A stretch of 41,160 nucleotides of DNA from Actinomycetota bacterium (GCA_009702325.1 WLID01000012.1:1-41160), one strand, 5' to 3'; counted from the stretch's first letter, positions 8,044 through 16,695 are shown. A program made the numbers and translations. The notes: generated by a model from the sequence alone, not told the origin.

Positions 8044-9434
8044 TACCGCGCGTGCGCGAGGTACTCGAGCACGTCGGAGCGTGTCACGACGCCGACGGGG
8101 CGTCCTGCGTCGCCGACGATGACAGCGTTGGTTTTGCCGGTGAGCGCCGCGATGATCGCGTCGACCGACGCAGCCATGTCGACGGTCGGGAGCGGCGGCT
8201 GCATCGCCGAGGCAACGTCCTCGTGCAGCGCGTCGGAGTTCTTGAAGACGCGGTCGAGCAGGTCGCGATCTTGGAGCGAGCCGATCACGTCGGCGAGGGT
8301 TGCCGCCTCGCCGTTTCGCACGACTGGAAGCTGCGAGATGCCGTACCGCTGCATGACGCCGATCGCCTGCCCGACCTTCTGATGCGACGAGATCGTGACG
8401 AGTCCCGGCAGGCCACCCGGGCCCGACTTCGCGTTGATCAGCTGGCCGACGGTGGGGGTGGGCGCGGAGCGCTCCAGGAACCCGTATTCGATCAGCCAGT
8501 TGTCGTCGTAGAACTTCGAGAGGTAGGAGCGGCCTGAGTCAGGGATGATCGTCAGCACCCGTGCGTCGGGGCCAAGCTCCTTCGCGATCTGGATCGCGCC
8601 CCACACGGTGCTGCCTGCCGAGCCGCCGGCGAGGATGCCCTCTTCTCGCGAAAGGCGCCGTGCTGTGAGGAACGAGTCGCGGTCGGAGACCTGCACCCAG
8701 CGGTCGACAACGTTCAGGTCGATCGTCTCGGGCCACGTGTCCTTGCCGATGCCCTCCACGAGGTAGGGGCGCAGCTCGCTCTCGTCCTTGGCGGTGTAGA
8801 TCGAACCTTCGGGGTCGACGCCGATGATCTGAACCTCGGGCCTGTGCTCCTTGAAGTACCGCCCGACACCGCTGATCGTGCCGCCTGTGCCGACCGAGAT
8901 GACGATTGCGTCGATCTCGCCGCCCGTCTGCTCCATGATCTCCGGACCCGTCGTGCGGTAGTGCGATTCGGGGTTCGCCGTGTTCGAGTATTGGTCGGGT
9001 TTGAAGCCACCCGGAATCTCTTCGGCGAGTCGATCCGACACCGAGTAGTACGACTCAGGTGAATGATGATCGACCGCGGTTGGGGTGATCACGACCTCTG
9101 CGCCGTACGCACGCAGCATCGCGATCTTCTCCTGGCTCATCTTGTCGGGCATCACGAAGATGCAGCGGTAACCCTTCTTGGCCGCGGCGATGGCGAGACC
9201 AACACCGGTGTTGCCCGACGTTGGTTCGACGATCGTGCCGCCAGGCTTCAACTTTCCGTCGCGCTCGGCCGCTTCGATCATCGAGAGACCAATGCGATCT
9301 TTCACGGAGCCGCCCGGGTTCAAGAACTCGAGCTTGGCGAGGATCTGCCCGGGTACCTCTTCGGAGATGCGGTCGAGCCGGACGATCGGCGTGCCGCCGA
9401 CGAGATCCAGCACGGTGGGGTATTCGCGCGCCAT
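8043..9434 (-). CDS. cbs: Cystathionine beta-synthase with two C-terminal CBS domains
   Basis: A 463-residue PLP enzyme. The catalytic domain (residues about 5-320) has GGTPIVRL, the PLP lysine K45 in GGSVKDRIGL, the TSGNTG phosphate loop and GTGGTISGVGRYFKE. Residues about 335-463 are a CBS-domain pair, ending VVTRSDVLEYLAHAR. Like other CBS enzymes it would condense serine (or an activated serine) with homocysteine, feeding the neighbouring cystathionine lyase. ATG 9434 fits the conserved N-terminus, and TACGCT lies 7 nt upstream. The longer open frame beyond 9434 runs back over the intergenic region and purH and was rejected. The gene lies 35 bp after purH, so read-through from the purine unit is possible. 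Confidence 0.9.
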   Translation of the reverse strand: MAREYPTVLDLVGGTPIVRLDRISEEVPGQILAKLEFLNPGGSVKDRIGLSMIEAAERDGKLKPGGTIVEPTSGNTGVGLAIAAAKKGYRCIFVMPDKMSQEKIAMLRAYGAEVVITPTAVDHHSPESYYSVSDRLAEEIPGGFKPDQYSNTANPESHYRTTGPEIMEQTGGEIDAIVISVGTGGTISGVGRYFKEHRPEVQIIGVDPEGSIYTAKDESELRPYLVEGIGKDTWPETIDLNVVDRWVQVSDRDSFLTARRLSREEGILAGGSAGSTVWGAIQIAKELGPDARVLTIIPDSGRSYLSKFYDDNWLIEYGFLERSAPTPTVGQLINAKSGPGGLPGLVTISSHQKVGQAIGVMQRYGISQLPVVRNGEAATLADVIGSLQDRDLLDRVFKNSDALHEDVASAMQPPLPTVDMAASVDAIIAALTGKTNAVIVGDAGRPVGVVTRSDVLEYLAHAR

Positions 9435-9441
9435 GCCCCGA

Positions 9442-9447
9442 AGCGTA
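9442..9447 (-). promoter_or_regulatory. Leaderless -10 (TACGCT) of cbs
   Basis: TACGCT is 7 nt before ATG 9434, between purH and cbs. Confidence 0.5.
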
Positions 9448-9469
9448 GACGCTTCGCAGCTCTCTGCCG

Positions 9470-11002
9470 CTAGTGGCGGAAGTGGCGGCGGCCGGTGAGC
9501 ACCATTGCCGCTCCTGCTGCCTGAATCGCGGCAGTCACCTCGTCGTCGCGCTTCGAGCCACCCGGCTGAATCACCGCCGTGACGCCCGCGTCGAGCGCGA
9601 GCTGCGGGCCGTCGGCGAACGGGAAGAACGCGTCGCTTGCGAGTACCGACCCCGCGACGTCGTGGCCGTGCTCGCGTGCCTTCTCGATTGCGATGCGCAC
9701 CGCGTCGACACGGCTCATCTGGCCGGCGCCGATGCCAATGGTCTGCAGATTTTTGACGAGCACGATTGCGTTCGAGCTGACGTGCTTGCACACGCGCCAG
9801 GCAAACAGCAGGTCGGCCCACGCCTTCTCGTCGATCGCGCCGGTGGCGAGTTCCATCGCGTCGCGCTCCTCGGTGGCCGCGTCGCGATCCTGCACCAGGA
9901 TGCCGCCCAGCACACGCTTGAAGTCGAGCTCGCCTGGGGTGTCGCTTCGGCGCTCATCGTCGCGCAGGATCCGAAGCGCAGCTTTGGTCTGCAACGCGGC
10001 AAGAGATTCGTCGTCGTAGGCGGGCGCCAGCAGCACCTCGATGAAATGCTCGGCGAGCCGCGCGCCGAACGCGCCGGTGATCGGCCGATTGAGGATCATC
10101 ACGCAACCGAAGGCCGACACAGGATCGCCGGCGAGCGCCCGCTCGTAGGCCTCCTCGATCGTCGCACCAACGGCAACGCCGCATGGGTTCGCATGCTTGA
10201 CGATGACCGCGGCCGGCTCGGTGAACTCGCGCGCCACGCGGCGCGCGCCTTCAAGGTCAGCCAGGTTGTTGTACGACAGCTCTTTGCCACCAAGCTGCTC
10301 AACGCGCGAGAGCAGGTGCCTTCGTGCGCCAAGCTCGCGGTAGTAGGCGGCGTCCTGGTGTGGGTTCTCGCCGTATGAGAGGTCGGCCACCTTGTGGAAC
10401 GAGAGGTTGAGCTGCTCCGGGAAGCGCTCGGCACCGCCGAACCAGTTGGCGATCGTCGCGTCGTAGGCAGCTGTGGTCGCGAACGCCTCGGTTGCCAGCG
10501 CCCGTCGTGTGTCGAGCGAGACAGCCCCGTGTTCGCGCAGCTCGGCGAGAACGCCGTCGTACTGCGACGGGTCGCAGACCGCGGCGACGTGCGCGAAGTT
10601 CTTCGCGGCACCGCGCAGCATCGATGGGCCACCCACGTCGATCAGCTCGATCGCCTGAGCATCGGTCGTGTCTTGCTTGCCGCTCACCGACGAGAAGGGG
10701 TAGAGGTTGACGCACACGACCTGGAACGGCTCGATCCCATGCTCGGTGAGCGCTGCCTGATCGTCGGGGAGCGTTGGGCGGCCGAGGATGCCTGCGTGGA
10801 TGCGCGGGTGGAGCGTCTTGACGCGGCCACCGAGCATTTCTGGCGCCTGTGTGACGTCTTCGACCTTCGTGACCGGCAGTCCATGTTCGGCGAGGAACGA
10901 GGCGGTGCCACCCGACGAGACGATCTCGAAGCCGAGTTCGACGAGCCCGCGGGCGAATGGTTCCAGGCCGGTCTTGTCCCAGACCGAGACGAGTGCTCTC
11001 AC
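9470..11002 (-). CDS. purH: Bifunctional AICAR formyltransferase/IMP cyclohydrolase PurH
   Basis: A 510-residue enzyme for the last two steps to IMP: formylation of AICAR with 10-formyl-THF and ring closure. The N-terminal MGS-like cyclohydrolase domain starts MRALVSVWDKTGLEPFA and contains GGRVKTLHPRIHAGIL. The transformylase domain contains VKHANPCGVAVG, ASDAFFPFADG and the terminal RHFRH. The length is normal. The GTG start at 11002 overlaps the purN stop in GTGA, so translation is coupled to purN. Confidence 0.96.
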   Translation of the reverse strand: MRALVSVWDKTGLEPFARGLVELGFEIVSSGGTASFLAEHGLPVTKVEDVTQAPEMLGGRVKTLHPRIHAGILGRPTLPDDQAALTEHGIEPFQVVCVNLYPFSSVSGKQDTTDAQAIELIDVGGPSMLRGAAKNFAHVAAVCDPSQYDGVLAELREHGAVSLDTRRALATEAFATTAAYDATIANWFGGAERFPEQLNLSFHKVADLSYGENPHQDAAYYRELGARRHLLSRVEQLGGKELSYNNLADLEGARRVAREFTEPAAVIVKHANPCGVAVGATIEEAYERALAGDPVSAFGCVMILNRPITGAFGARLAEHFIEVLLAPAYDDESLAALQTKAALRILRDDERRSDTPGELDFKRVLGGILVQDRDAATEERDAMELATGAIDEKAWADLLFAWRVCKHVSSNAIVLVKNLQTIGIGAGQMSRVDAVRIAIEKAREHGHDVAGSVLASDAFFPFADGPQLALDAGVTAVIQPGGSKRDDEVTAAIQAAGAAMVLTGRRHFRH

Positions 11003-11571
11003 GAGATCTCCTTCGAAGTGGTGGTGGCAAACGTGGCGGTCTCGTTGATGAGTGAGCGAACAACTTCGGGGAGCAGGCGGTGTTCAACGGCATGGATCCG
11101 CTCTTCCAATGTCTCAACCGGCGCGACCACGACAGCCTCCTGGCGCAGGACGGGCCCGGTGTCGAGACCTTCGTCGACGAGATGAACGGTCACACCTGTC
11201 TCGGCGACGCCCGCATCGATCGCCTGCTCGATCGCATGCAGCCCTGGGAAGGCGGGAAGCAGCGAGGGGTGGACGTTCACGACTCGGTTTGGGAATCGGA
11301 CGAGGAACGGGCGGGTGACGAGGTGCATGTAGCCCGCGAGCACGACGATCTCGACCCCATGCTCTTCAAGCCATGTCGCCATCATCCGGTCGCGCTCTTC
11401 GCGTGACGCGTGACAGTCGAGTCCGAACACGGCAACCGGGATGCCGGCCTCGCGTGCTCGCTGCAGAGCGAAAGCGTCTTTGCGGTTCGCGGCAACACCC
11501 GAAATTGGCAACCCAGCGTCGATCAGTGCCTGCAAGTTGGAGCCGTTGCCCGAGACGAGGACGCCGATCAA
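10999..11571 (-). CDS. purN: Phosphoribosylglycinamide formyltransferase PurN
   Basis: A 190-residue GAR transformylase that uses 10-formyl-THF to make FGAR. It starts with IGVLVSGNGSNLQALID and contains the catalytic region NVHPSLLPAFPG plus VHLVDEGLDTGPVL with the conserved aspartate. The frame stays open upstream, but the family start is at TTG 11571, which overlaps the purM stop (TTGA). The stop in turn overlaps the purH start. The three genes purM-purN-purH form a tightly coupled unit. Confidence 0.93.
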   Translation of the reverse strand: MIGVLVSGNGSNLQALIDAGLPISGVAANRKDAFALQRAREAGIPVAVFGLDCHASREERDRMMATWLEEHGVEIVVLAGYMHLVTRPFLVRFPNRVVNVHPSLLPAFPGLHAIEQAIDAGVAETGVTVHLVDEGLDTGPVLRQEAVVVAPVETLEERIHAVEHRLLPEVVRSLINETATFATTTSKEIS

Positions 11572-12467
11572 ACGATCCGCCCAATCACGATCTCGCCGGG
11601 TTGAGCTTCGGCGACGACGGCGCACCAGCCGATGCCGAGGTTGAACACGCGCCGCATCTCCTCCTCTGCGACATGGCGGCCGAGCCAGTCGAAGACAGGC
11701 AGCCGCTCCCAGGCGTTCCAGGAGATCTCGGGCGAGCAGCCCTCGGGCAGCACGCGCGGCAGGTTGCCGACGATGCCGCCCCCGGTGATGTGCGCGAAAG
11801 CTTTGGCGCGCCCGCGCAGCGAACGCGCGACGTCGAGGTACAGCCGGGTGGGGGCGAGCAGGTCGGGGCCGTCGTAATCCTCGGTTTCAAGCACCTTTCG
11901 CGCCAGTGTGAATCCGTTCGCGTGGATGCCAGCGGAGGGGAAGCCGAGGATGAGATCTCCGGGCACGACGGTTGAGCCGTCGATCAGCTTGTCGCGGTCG
12001 ACGATGCCCACGCATGTCCCTGCAAAGTCGAGTTCGCCTTCGCGGTAGGTTCCGGGCAGTTCGGCCGTCTCGCCGCCGACGAGGGCGACACCGGCTGTGC
12101 GACAGACCTCTGCGGCACCGTCGACGAGGTCGGCGACCTCGGAGAGATCGATCGTGTTGGCCGCGACGTAGTCGAGCATCATCAGCGGATCGGCGCCCGT
12201 CGTGACGACATCGTTGATGCAGTGCGCGGCGAGGTCGGCGCCGCAGTCGCGTAGCCGGCCGCGCTTCCGCGCGAGCATCAGCTTCGTGCCGACACCGTCG
12301 GTTGACGCGGCGAGCAGGCGGTGGTCGTCGAGGGGATGAAGTCCCGCGAATGCGCCAAAGCCTTTTGCCCCGGTTGATTCGACGGCAGCGCGCAGGCGCC
12401 CCACCACTGCATCGGCGACCGAGAGCGAAACCCCGGCGTCGGCGTAGGTGAGGGCGTCCCCGTCCAG
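11568..12467 (-). CDS. purM: AIR synthetase PurM (putative CTG start)
   Basis: ATP-dependent ring closure of FGAM to AIR. The family N-terminus TYADAGVSLSVADAVVGRL is readable in frame, but no ATG, GTG or TTG exists upstream of it before the divergent ctaG region. The first conventional start, GTG 12407, would remove the conserved YADAGV loop. CTG 12467 gives a 299-residue protein starting (M)DGDALTYADAGV and sits exactly 7 nt after TAGACT, the leaderless geometry used by other genes here. Other landmarks are STDGVGTKLM, HCINDVVTTGADPL, GGETAELPG and ITGGGIVGNLPRVLP. The C-terminus stops soon after IVIGRIV, so the protein is somewhat short for the family (about 340). Confidence 0.88.
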   Translation of the reverse strand: MDGDALTYADAGVSLSVADAVVGRLRAAVESTGAKGFGAFAGLHPLDDHRLLAASTDGVGTKLMLARKRGRLRDCGADLAAHCINDVVTTGADPLMMLDYVAANTIDLSEVADLVDGAAEVCRTAGVALVGGETAELPGTYREGELDFAGTCVGIVDRDKLIDGSTVVPGDLILGFPSAGIHANGFTLARKVLETEDYDGPDLLAPTRLYLDVARSLRGRAKAFAHITGGGIVGNLPRVLPEGCSPEISWNAWERLPVFDWLGRHVAEEEMRRVFNLGIGWCAVVAEAQPGEIVIGRIV

Positions 12468-12474
12468 GCCAAAG

Positions 12475-12480
12475 AGTCTA
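12475..12480 (-). promoter_or_regulatory. Leaderless -10 (TAGACT) of purM-purN-purH
   Basis: TAGACT is separated by 7 nt from CTG 12467, the same hexamer and spacing as at purD. Confidence 0.55.
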
Positions 12481-12541
12481 CGGCTGCGTTCGGCGGGCGG
12501 TCGTGGGAGCCGTTCGATTCGCCGTTTCGGGTCACGTGAGC

Positions 12542-12547
12542 CACACT
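12542..12547 (+). promoter_or_regulatory. Possible leaderless -10 (CACACT) of ctaG
   Basis: CACACT, one mismatch from the common TACACT, is followed by 6 nt and GTG 12554. It is divergent from the purM promoter, about 60 bp away. Confidence 0.35.
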
Positions 12548-12553
12548 TGGCAC

Positions 12554-13438
12554 GTGGTTGGCGCGAACCTCCTAACGAGCTGGAACCTTGAGCCGCTCCA
12601 GCTGATCCCGACGCTGCTCGCCTGCGTTCTCTATGCGCGGCGCGTTCGGACGCTGGCCGACAAGGGCACCCCGGTTGCGGGCTGGCGGATTGGCATGTTC
12701 TGGACGGGGATCGCGCTCGTTGTGTTGGCGCTGAACTCCCCGATCGATGCCATTGGCGAAGAAGACCTGTTTTTCTTCCACATGACCCAGCATGTGCTGC
12801 TTGGCGATCTGGCGCCGCTCTGCTTCGTGTTGGGGCTCACTGGGCCGGTGCTTCGTCCCGTGCTTTCGATCCGCTTTTTCGATCGCCTGCGCGTGCTCGC
12901 CCATCCGTTTGTGGCGCTGCCCCTGTGGGCGCTCGACATGTACATCTGGCATATCCCGTTCCTCTACGAGGCGGCACTCCACCACGCACCGATTCACGCG
13001 TTCGAACACATGATGTTCTTCACCTTCGGCGGCTTGATGTGGGCGCCGGTGCTGGAGACGCTGCCTGCACCCGAGTGGTTCGGAACCGGGGCAAAGCTTG
13101 GGTATGTCGCCGCCGTCCGCCTGCTGGAGACGGTGCTCGGAAACATCTTTGTGTGGTCGGGAACGGTCTTCTACCCCTGGTACGAGAGTGCGACGCCGAA
13201 GTGGGGTGTGTCGGCCCTCCGCGACCAGAACTTCGCGGGGGTCGTGATGATGGCCGAAGGTGGTGCCGTCACGCTCGGGGCGCTCGTGGTGCTGTTCCTG
13301 CGGATGGCCAACGAGAGCGAACTGCGGCAGCGCCTGCTTGAGCAGGGCTTCGATCCGGTGCAGGCCAAACGGGCTGTTCGCTTCGGACGCGGTAAGGAAC
13401 TGCTCGAACGCGGCCCCGGAGCGGGCACCGCCGCCTAG
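12554..13438 (+). CDS. ctaG: CtaG-family cytochrome c oxidase assembly protein
   Basis: An integral membrane protein of the Caa3_CtaG family with about seven membrane segments. It has the family motifs NLEPLQLIPTLLACVLY near the N-terminus, FFFHMTQHVLLGDLAPL with the conserved histidines, DMYIWHIPFLYEAALHH, AFEHMMFFTFGGLMW, and an NFAGVVMMAEGG stretch. It probably helps insert copper or assemble the caa3 oxidase, although no oxidase genes are in the window. The start is uncertain: GTG 12554 (294 residues) fits the motif and a -10 hexamer, and GTG 12503 would add 17 residues. Its stop shares CTAG with the purF stop. Confidence 0.85.
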   Translation: MVGANLLTSWNLEPLQLIPTLLACVLYARRVRTLADKGTPVAGWRIGMFWTGIALVVLALNSPIDAIGEEDLFFFHMTQHVLLGDLAPLCFVLGLTGPVLRPVLSIRFFDRLRVLAHPFVALPLWALDMYIWHIPFLYEAALHHAPIHAFEHMMFFTFGGLMWAPVLETLPAPEWFGTGAKLGYVAAVRLLETVLGNIFVWSGTVFYPWYESATPKWGVSALRDQNFAGVVMMAEGGAVTLGALVVLFLRMANESELRQRLLEQGFDPVQAKRAVRFGRGKELLERGPGAGTAA

Positions 13439-14808
13439 ACGCGGGCTGGGGCGGGTTCGAAGCGGTGCTTCGCGGCGTCGTCGGGACGCGCCGTGGGGTA
13501 CTCGCGGGTGAGGCAGGCCCGGCAGAGCTCTGATGCGGGTCGTTGCGTTGCGGCCTGCAGGCCATCGAGTGAGAGGTACGCGAGCGACGTCGCACCGATC
13601 GCGAGCCGCACACCTTCGACGTCGGTTTGGGCGGCGATCATCTCGTTCTCGGTGGCAAGGTCGATGCCGTAGAAGCACGGTGAGATGACCGGTGGCGACG
13701 AGATACGGACGTGCACCTCGGCGGCGCCTGAATCGAACAGCATCTGCACGATCTGCCGCGTCGTTGAGCCGCGCACGATCGAGTCGTCGACGATCACGAG
13801 CCGCTTGCCGGCGACCTCGTCGAGCGGGTTGAACTTCATGCGAATGCCTTGCTCGCGCATCGCCTGGTCGGGCTGGATGAACGTGCGGTGGACGTAGCGG
13901 TTCTTGATCAGCCCTTCGCTGAACGGAATGCCGCTTTCGCGTGAGAAGCCGATCGCGGCCGGGGTGCCTGAGTCGGGAATCGGCAGCACGAGATCGGCTT
14001 CCGCGGGAGCCTCGCGGGCGAGCGTGACACCCATCTGCACGCGGGCACCGTGCACCTCGATCCCTTCGAGGCGCGTGTCGGGCCGGGCGAGATAGAAGTA
14101 TTCGAAGATGCATAGGGCCGGGTCTGGCCGTCCTCCAACCCGCGTCGACTCGACACCGCTCTCGTCGAGCAGCACCAGCTCGCCGGGGTTGATTTCACGT
14201 TCGAACCGGGCACCGACAAGGTCGAGTGCGCAGGTCTCCGAGGCAACGACCGGGTCGAGGCCGACGTAGCCGAGAACGAGTGGGCGAAAGCCGTGGAGGT
14301 CGCGGAACGCAAAGAGCTTCCCTTCGGCGATGCCAACCACTGAGGCGGCCCCCTCGATCTTGCTCATCGCGTGCGCGATCGCCTCAGCGAGGGGGCTCTC
14401 GTCGTTCGCGATCATCGCCGCGATCACTTCGCTGTCGGATGTAGACGAGAGCGGGATGCCGAGCTCGGCACGAAGCGCAGCGGCGTTCACGATGTTGCCG
14501 TTGTGGCCGAGCGCCACGGTGCGTGTCTTGCCGTGATGCAGCAGCGGCTGCGCGTTTGCCCAGGCGTTGCGACCGGTGGTCGAGTAGCGCGTGTGCCCGA
14601 TCGCGAATGTGCCATGCAGCCCGCTCAGCTTCGCCTCGTCAAATACTTGGGTGACGAGCCCGAGGTCGCGCAGAGCCGTGAGGCGACCGTTATCGGACAC
14701 GGCGATGCCTGCTGATTCCTGGCCTCGATGCTGGAGCGCGTGGAGGCCGAAGTAGGTGAGGCGCGCAACGTCCCGTCCTGGGGCGTAGATGCCGAAGATG
14801 CCGCACAT
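13435..14808 (-). CDS. purF: Amidophosphoribosyltransferase PurF
   Basis: A 457-residue enzyme for the committed step, PRPP plus glutamine to phosphoribosylamine. It starts MCGIFGIY, so Cys2 becomes the N-terminal nucleophile after Met removal. The glutaminase part has GLHALQHRGQESAGIAV and GHTRYSTTG. The phosphoribosyltransferase part has the PRPP loop VIVDDSIVRGSTTRQIV and PDSGTPAAIGF. The C-terminus carries CRACLTREYPT. It follows purL by 2 bp on the same strand. An upstream in-frame extension to 14934 lies inside purL and was rejected. Confidence 0.96.
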   Translation of the reverse strand: MCGIFGIYAPGRDVARLTYFGLHALQHRGQESAGIAVSDNGRLTALRDLGLVTQVFDEAKLSGLHGTFAIGHTRYSTTGRNAWANAQPLLHHGKTRTVALGHNGNIVNAAALRAELGIPLSSTSDSEVIAAMIANDESPLAEAIAHAMSKIEGAASVVGIAEGKLFAFRDLHGFRPLVLGYVGLDPVVASETCALDLVGARFEREINPGELVLLDESGVESTRVGGRPDPALCIFEYFYLARPDTRLEGIEVHGARVQMGVTLAREAPAEADLVLPIPDSGTPAAIGFSRESGIPFSEGLIKNRYVHRTFIQPDQAMREQGIRMKFNPLDEVAGKRLVIVDDSIVRGSTTRQIVQMLFDSGAAEVHVRISSPPVISPCFYGIDLATENEMIAAQTDVEGVRLAIGATSLAYLSLDGLQAATQRPASELCRACLTREYPTARPDDAAKHRFEPAPARV

Positions 14809-14810
14809 CG

Positions 14811-16682
14811 CTAGACGGTCCCGAGCTCGGTGATGGTGGGCCAGTCGAGTGAGGCAGCGTCGGCCGGTGCGAGGGCGACGATCACACCGGGGCCGTTCGC
14901 ACCGGCCGCGGTGGGGCCTGCGATACCGCTCCACTCGGCGGCCTCGTGCAAGGCGAGTTCAACGCTGCCCTTCGAGATGTCATGGGCGAGCGAGAAGCGG
15001 TGCGCGTTCTGCCAGACAAACCGCACGAGCTCTGCGCCTTCGCCGTGCAGCAGCAGCACCGTGTCGCCGCCGCGCCAGCGGCTCGGCACGCGCGTGACGT
15101 CGGGCACAAGGCCAACGCATCCAACGAACGGCGTTGGTGGGATGGGGGAGCCGCCCGTCTCGTTGTAGAGCGACACGTTCCCCGACACGACAGGAATGCC
15201 AAGCTCGTTCGCGGCGGCGGCGATGCCGTCGATGCCGCGGGCGATCTCCCATGCGATCTCAGGCCGCTCGGGGTTGCCGTAGTTCAAGCCATCGGTGAGG
15301 GCGGCGGGCTCGCCACCGGCACATGCAACGTTCATTGCCGCTTCCATCGTGGCAGACCATCCGGCGCGGAACGGGTCGCGCTCGCCAACGGGCGGACCGT
15401 CGAGCGAAACGGCGATGCCGCGCGTGCCATCGAGGCGCAGGACAGCGCCATCGAGGCCGGGGCGGCGGACGGTGCGAGAGCCAACGAGCTGGTCGTACTG
15501 CTGGAAGATCCAGGTCTTCGGCTCGGCGTTCACCTGCTCCATCGCGGTGTTCGTGGTGGGCCGCTCTTCCTGCGGAAGCTCGTAGCGCGGGCACTCGTCG
15601 GTGAGCAGCTCGGCCGGAATCTGCCCGACAATCTCGCCCCCGAAGTAGCAGCGGAGCTCGCCGTGGTTCGCGACCTCGCCGATGACGGTGCAGGGGAGCT
15701 CCCAGCGCTCGCACACTTCGCGGACTTCGGCGAGGCGCTCGGGGGCGACGACCGCCACCATCCGCTCTTGCGATTCGGAGATCATGATCTCCCACGGCTC
15801 CATGTTCGATTCGCGCAACGGGACGCGATCGAGGTGGAGGTCGACACCTGCGTCGCCGCGTGCCATTTCGGCGAGCGAGGAGGCGAGGCCAGCGGCACCG
15901 CAATCTTGGAGGCCGAGGCAGAGGTCGCTCTCGACGAGCTCCTGCGACACCTCGATCAGCGCCTTACCGCGGAATGGATCGCCGATCTGCACCGATGGCC
16001 GCTTATCGTCGGAGCCGGCCAAGTCTTGGCTGGCGAGCACCGAGGCGCCGCCGATGCCGTCGCGGCCGGTCGTCGCGCCGTAGAGCACGAGCAGGTTGCC
16101 GGTGCCGGTCGCCTTGGCTTTGAGGACGCGCTCGACAGGCAGCAGCCCAACGCACATCGCGTTGACCAGGGGATTCTTCGCGTAGGCGGGGTCGAAGACA
16201 GTCTCGCCACCGACGTTTGGCACGCCCACGCAGTTGCCGTAATGCCCGATTCCGGCCACGGCCCGCTTGAAGTGCCAGTCGGGCTGGCCGAAACGCAGTC
16301 CGTCGAGCAGCGCGATGGGGCGCGCGCCCATCGCCACGATGTCGCGGAGGATGCCGCCGACACCGGTCGCGGCACCCTGGAACGGCTCAACGGCTGAAGG
16401 ATGGTTGTGTGACTCGACTTTGAATGCGACGGCAAGTCCGCCGCCAACGTCGATCACGCCAGCGTTTTCGCCAGGCCCTTGCAGGACTCGTTCGCCCGCA
16501 GTGGGGAGGCGGCGCAGGAGCGGTGCGGAATGCTTGTAGCCGCAGTGTTCCGACCAGAGCAGCGAGAAAACGGCCAGTTCGAAGTCGTTCGGCATCCGTC
16601 CAAGCAACTCTTGGATACGCGTGAACTCCCAGTCGGTGAGACCGAGTGCCCGATGAAGAGGAGGCTGCTCCAAAGCAGTCAG
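14811..16682 (-). CDS. purL: FGAM synthase large subunit PurL, C-terminally short (putative CTG start)
   Basis: ATP-dependent amidation of FGAR, working with PurS and PurQ, which are encoded about 7 kb downstream in the window (23.2-24.2 kb). Family landmarks are present: RALGLTDWEFTRI, FSLLWSEHCGYKHSAPLL, VESHNHPSAVEPFQGAATGVGG, QDCGAAGLASSLAEMA, ISESQERM and VVSGNVSLYNETGG. The protein is about 620 residues against roughly 740 for small PurL. The second AIRS-like C-terminal domain is collapsed: after AHDISKGSVELALHEA it lacks the usual LF(G/S)E...GR region and the terminal helix. TTG 16673 is the first conventional start, but CTG 16682 lies exactly 7 nt from TACACT and adds TAL-EQPP. Confidence 0.9.
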   Translation of the reverse strand: MTALEQPPLHRALGLTDWEFTRIQELLGRMPNDFELAVFSLLWSEHCGYKHSAPLLRRLPTAGERVLQGPGENAGVIDVGGGLAVAFKVESHNHPSAVEPFQGAATGVGGILRDIVAMGARPIALLDGLRFGQPDWHFKRAVAGIGHYGNCVGVPNVGGETVFDPAYAKNPLVNAMCVGLLPVERVLKAKATGTGNLLVLYGATTGRDGIGGASVLASQDLAGSDDKRPSVQIGDPFRGKALIEVSQELVESDLCLGLQDCGAAGLASSLAEMARGDAGVDLHLDRVPLRESNMEPWEIMISESQERMVAVVAPERLAEVREVCERWELPCTVIGEVANHGELRCYFGGEIVGQIPAELLTDECPRYELPQEERPTTNTAMEQVNAEPKTWIFQQYDQLVGSRTVRRPGLDGAVLRLDGTRGIAVSLDGPPVGERDPFRAGWSATMEAAMNVACAGGEPAALTDGLNYGNPERPEIAWEIARGIDGIAAAANELGIPVVSGNVSLYNETGGSPIPPTPFVGCVGLVPDVTRVPSRWRGGDTVLLLHGEGAELVRFVWQNAHRFSLAHDISKGSVELALHEAAEWSGIAGPTAAGANGPGVIVALAPADAASLDWPTITELGTV

Positions 16683-16689
16683 AGAGGCC

Positions 16690-16695
16690 AGTGTA
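16690..16695 (-). promoter_or_regulatory. -10 (TACACT) of purL-purF
   Basis: TACACT is 7 nt before the in-frame CTG 16682 and 16 nt before TTG 16673, in the gap divergent to the EamA gene. Confidence 0.5.

Noticed and set aside
12278..12553. ORF from ATG 12553 as the true purM start
   Set aside because: It is in a different frame from PurM. Using it would need a frameshift before the conserved TYADAGV, which reads cleanly in the purM frame.
12572..14113. 513-codon minus-strand ORF across ctaG and purF
   Set aside because: It is a low-complexity Arg-rich shadow of conserved genes in other frames.
14946..16397. 483-codon plus-strand ORF
   Set aside because: It is entirely antisense to the well-conserved purL and typical of GC-rich shadow frames.
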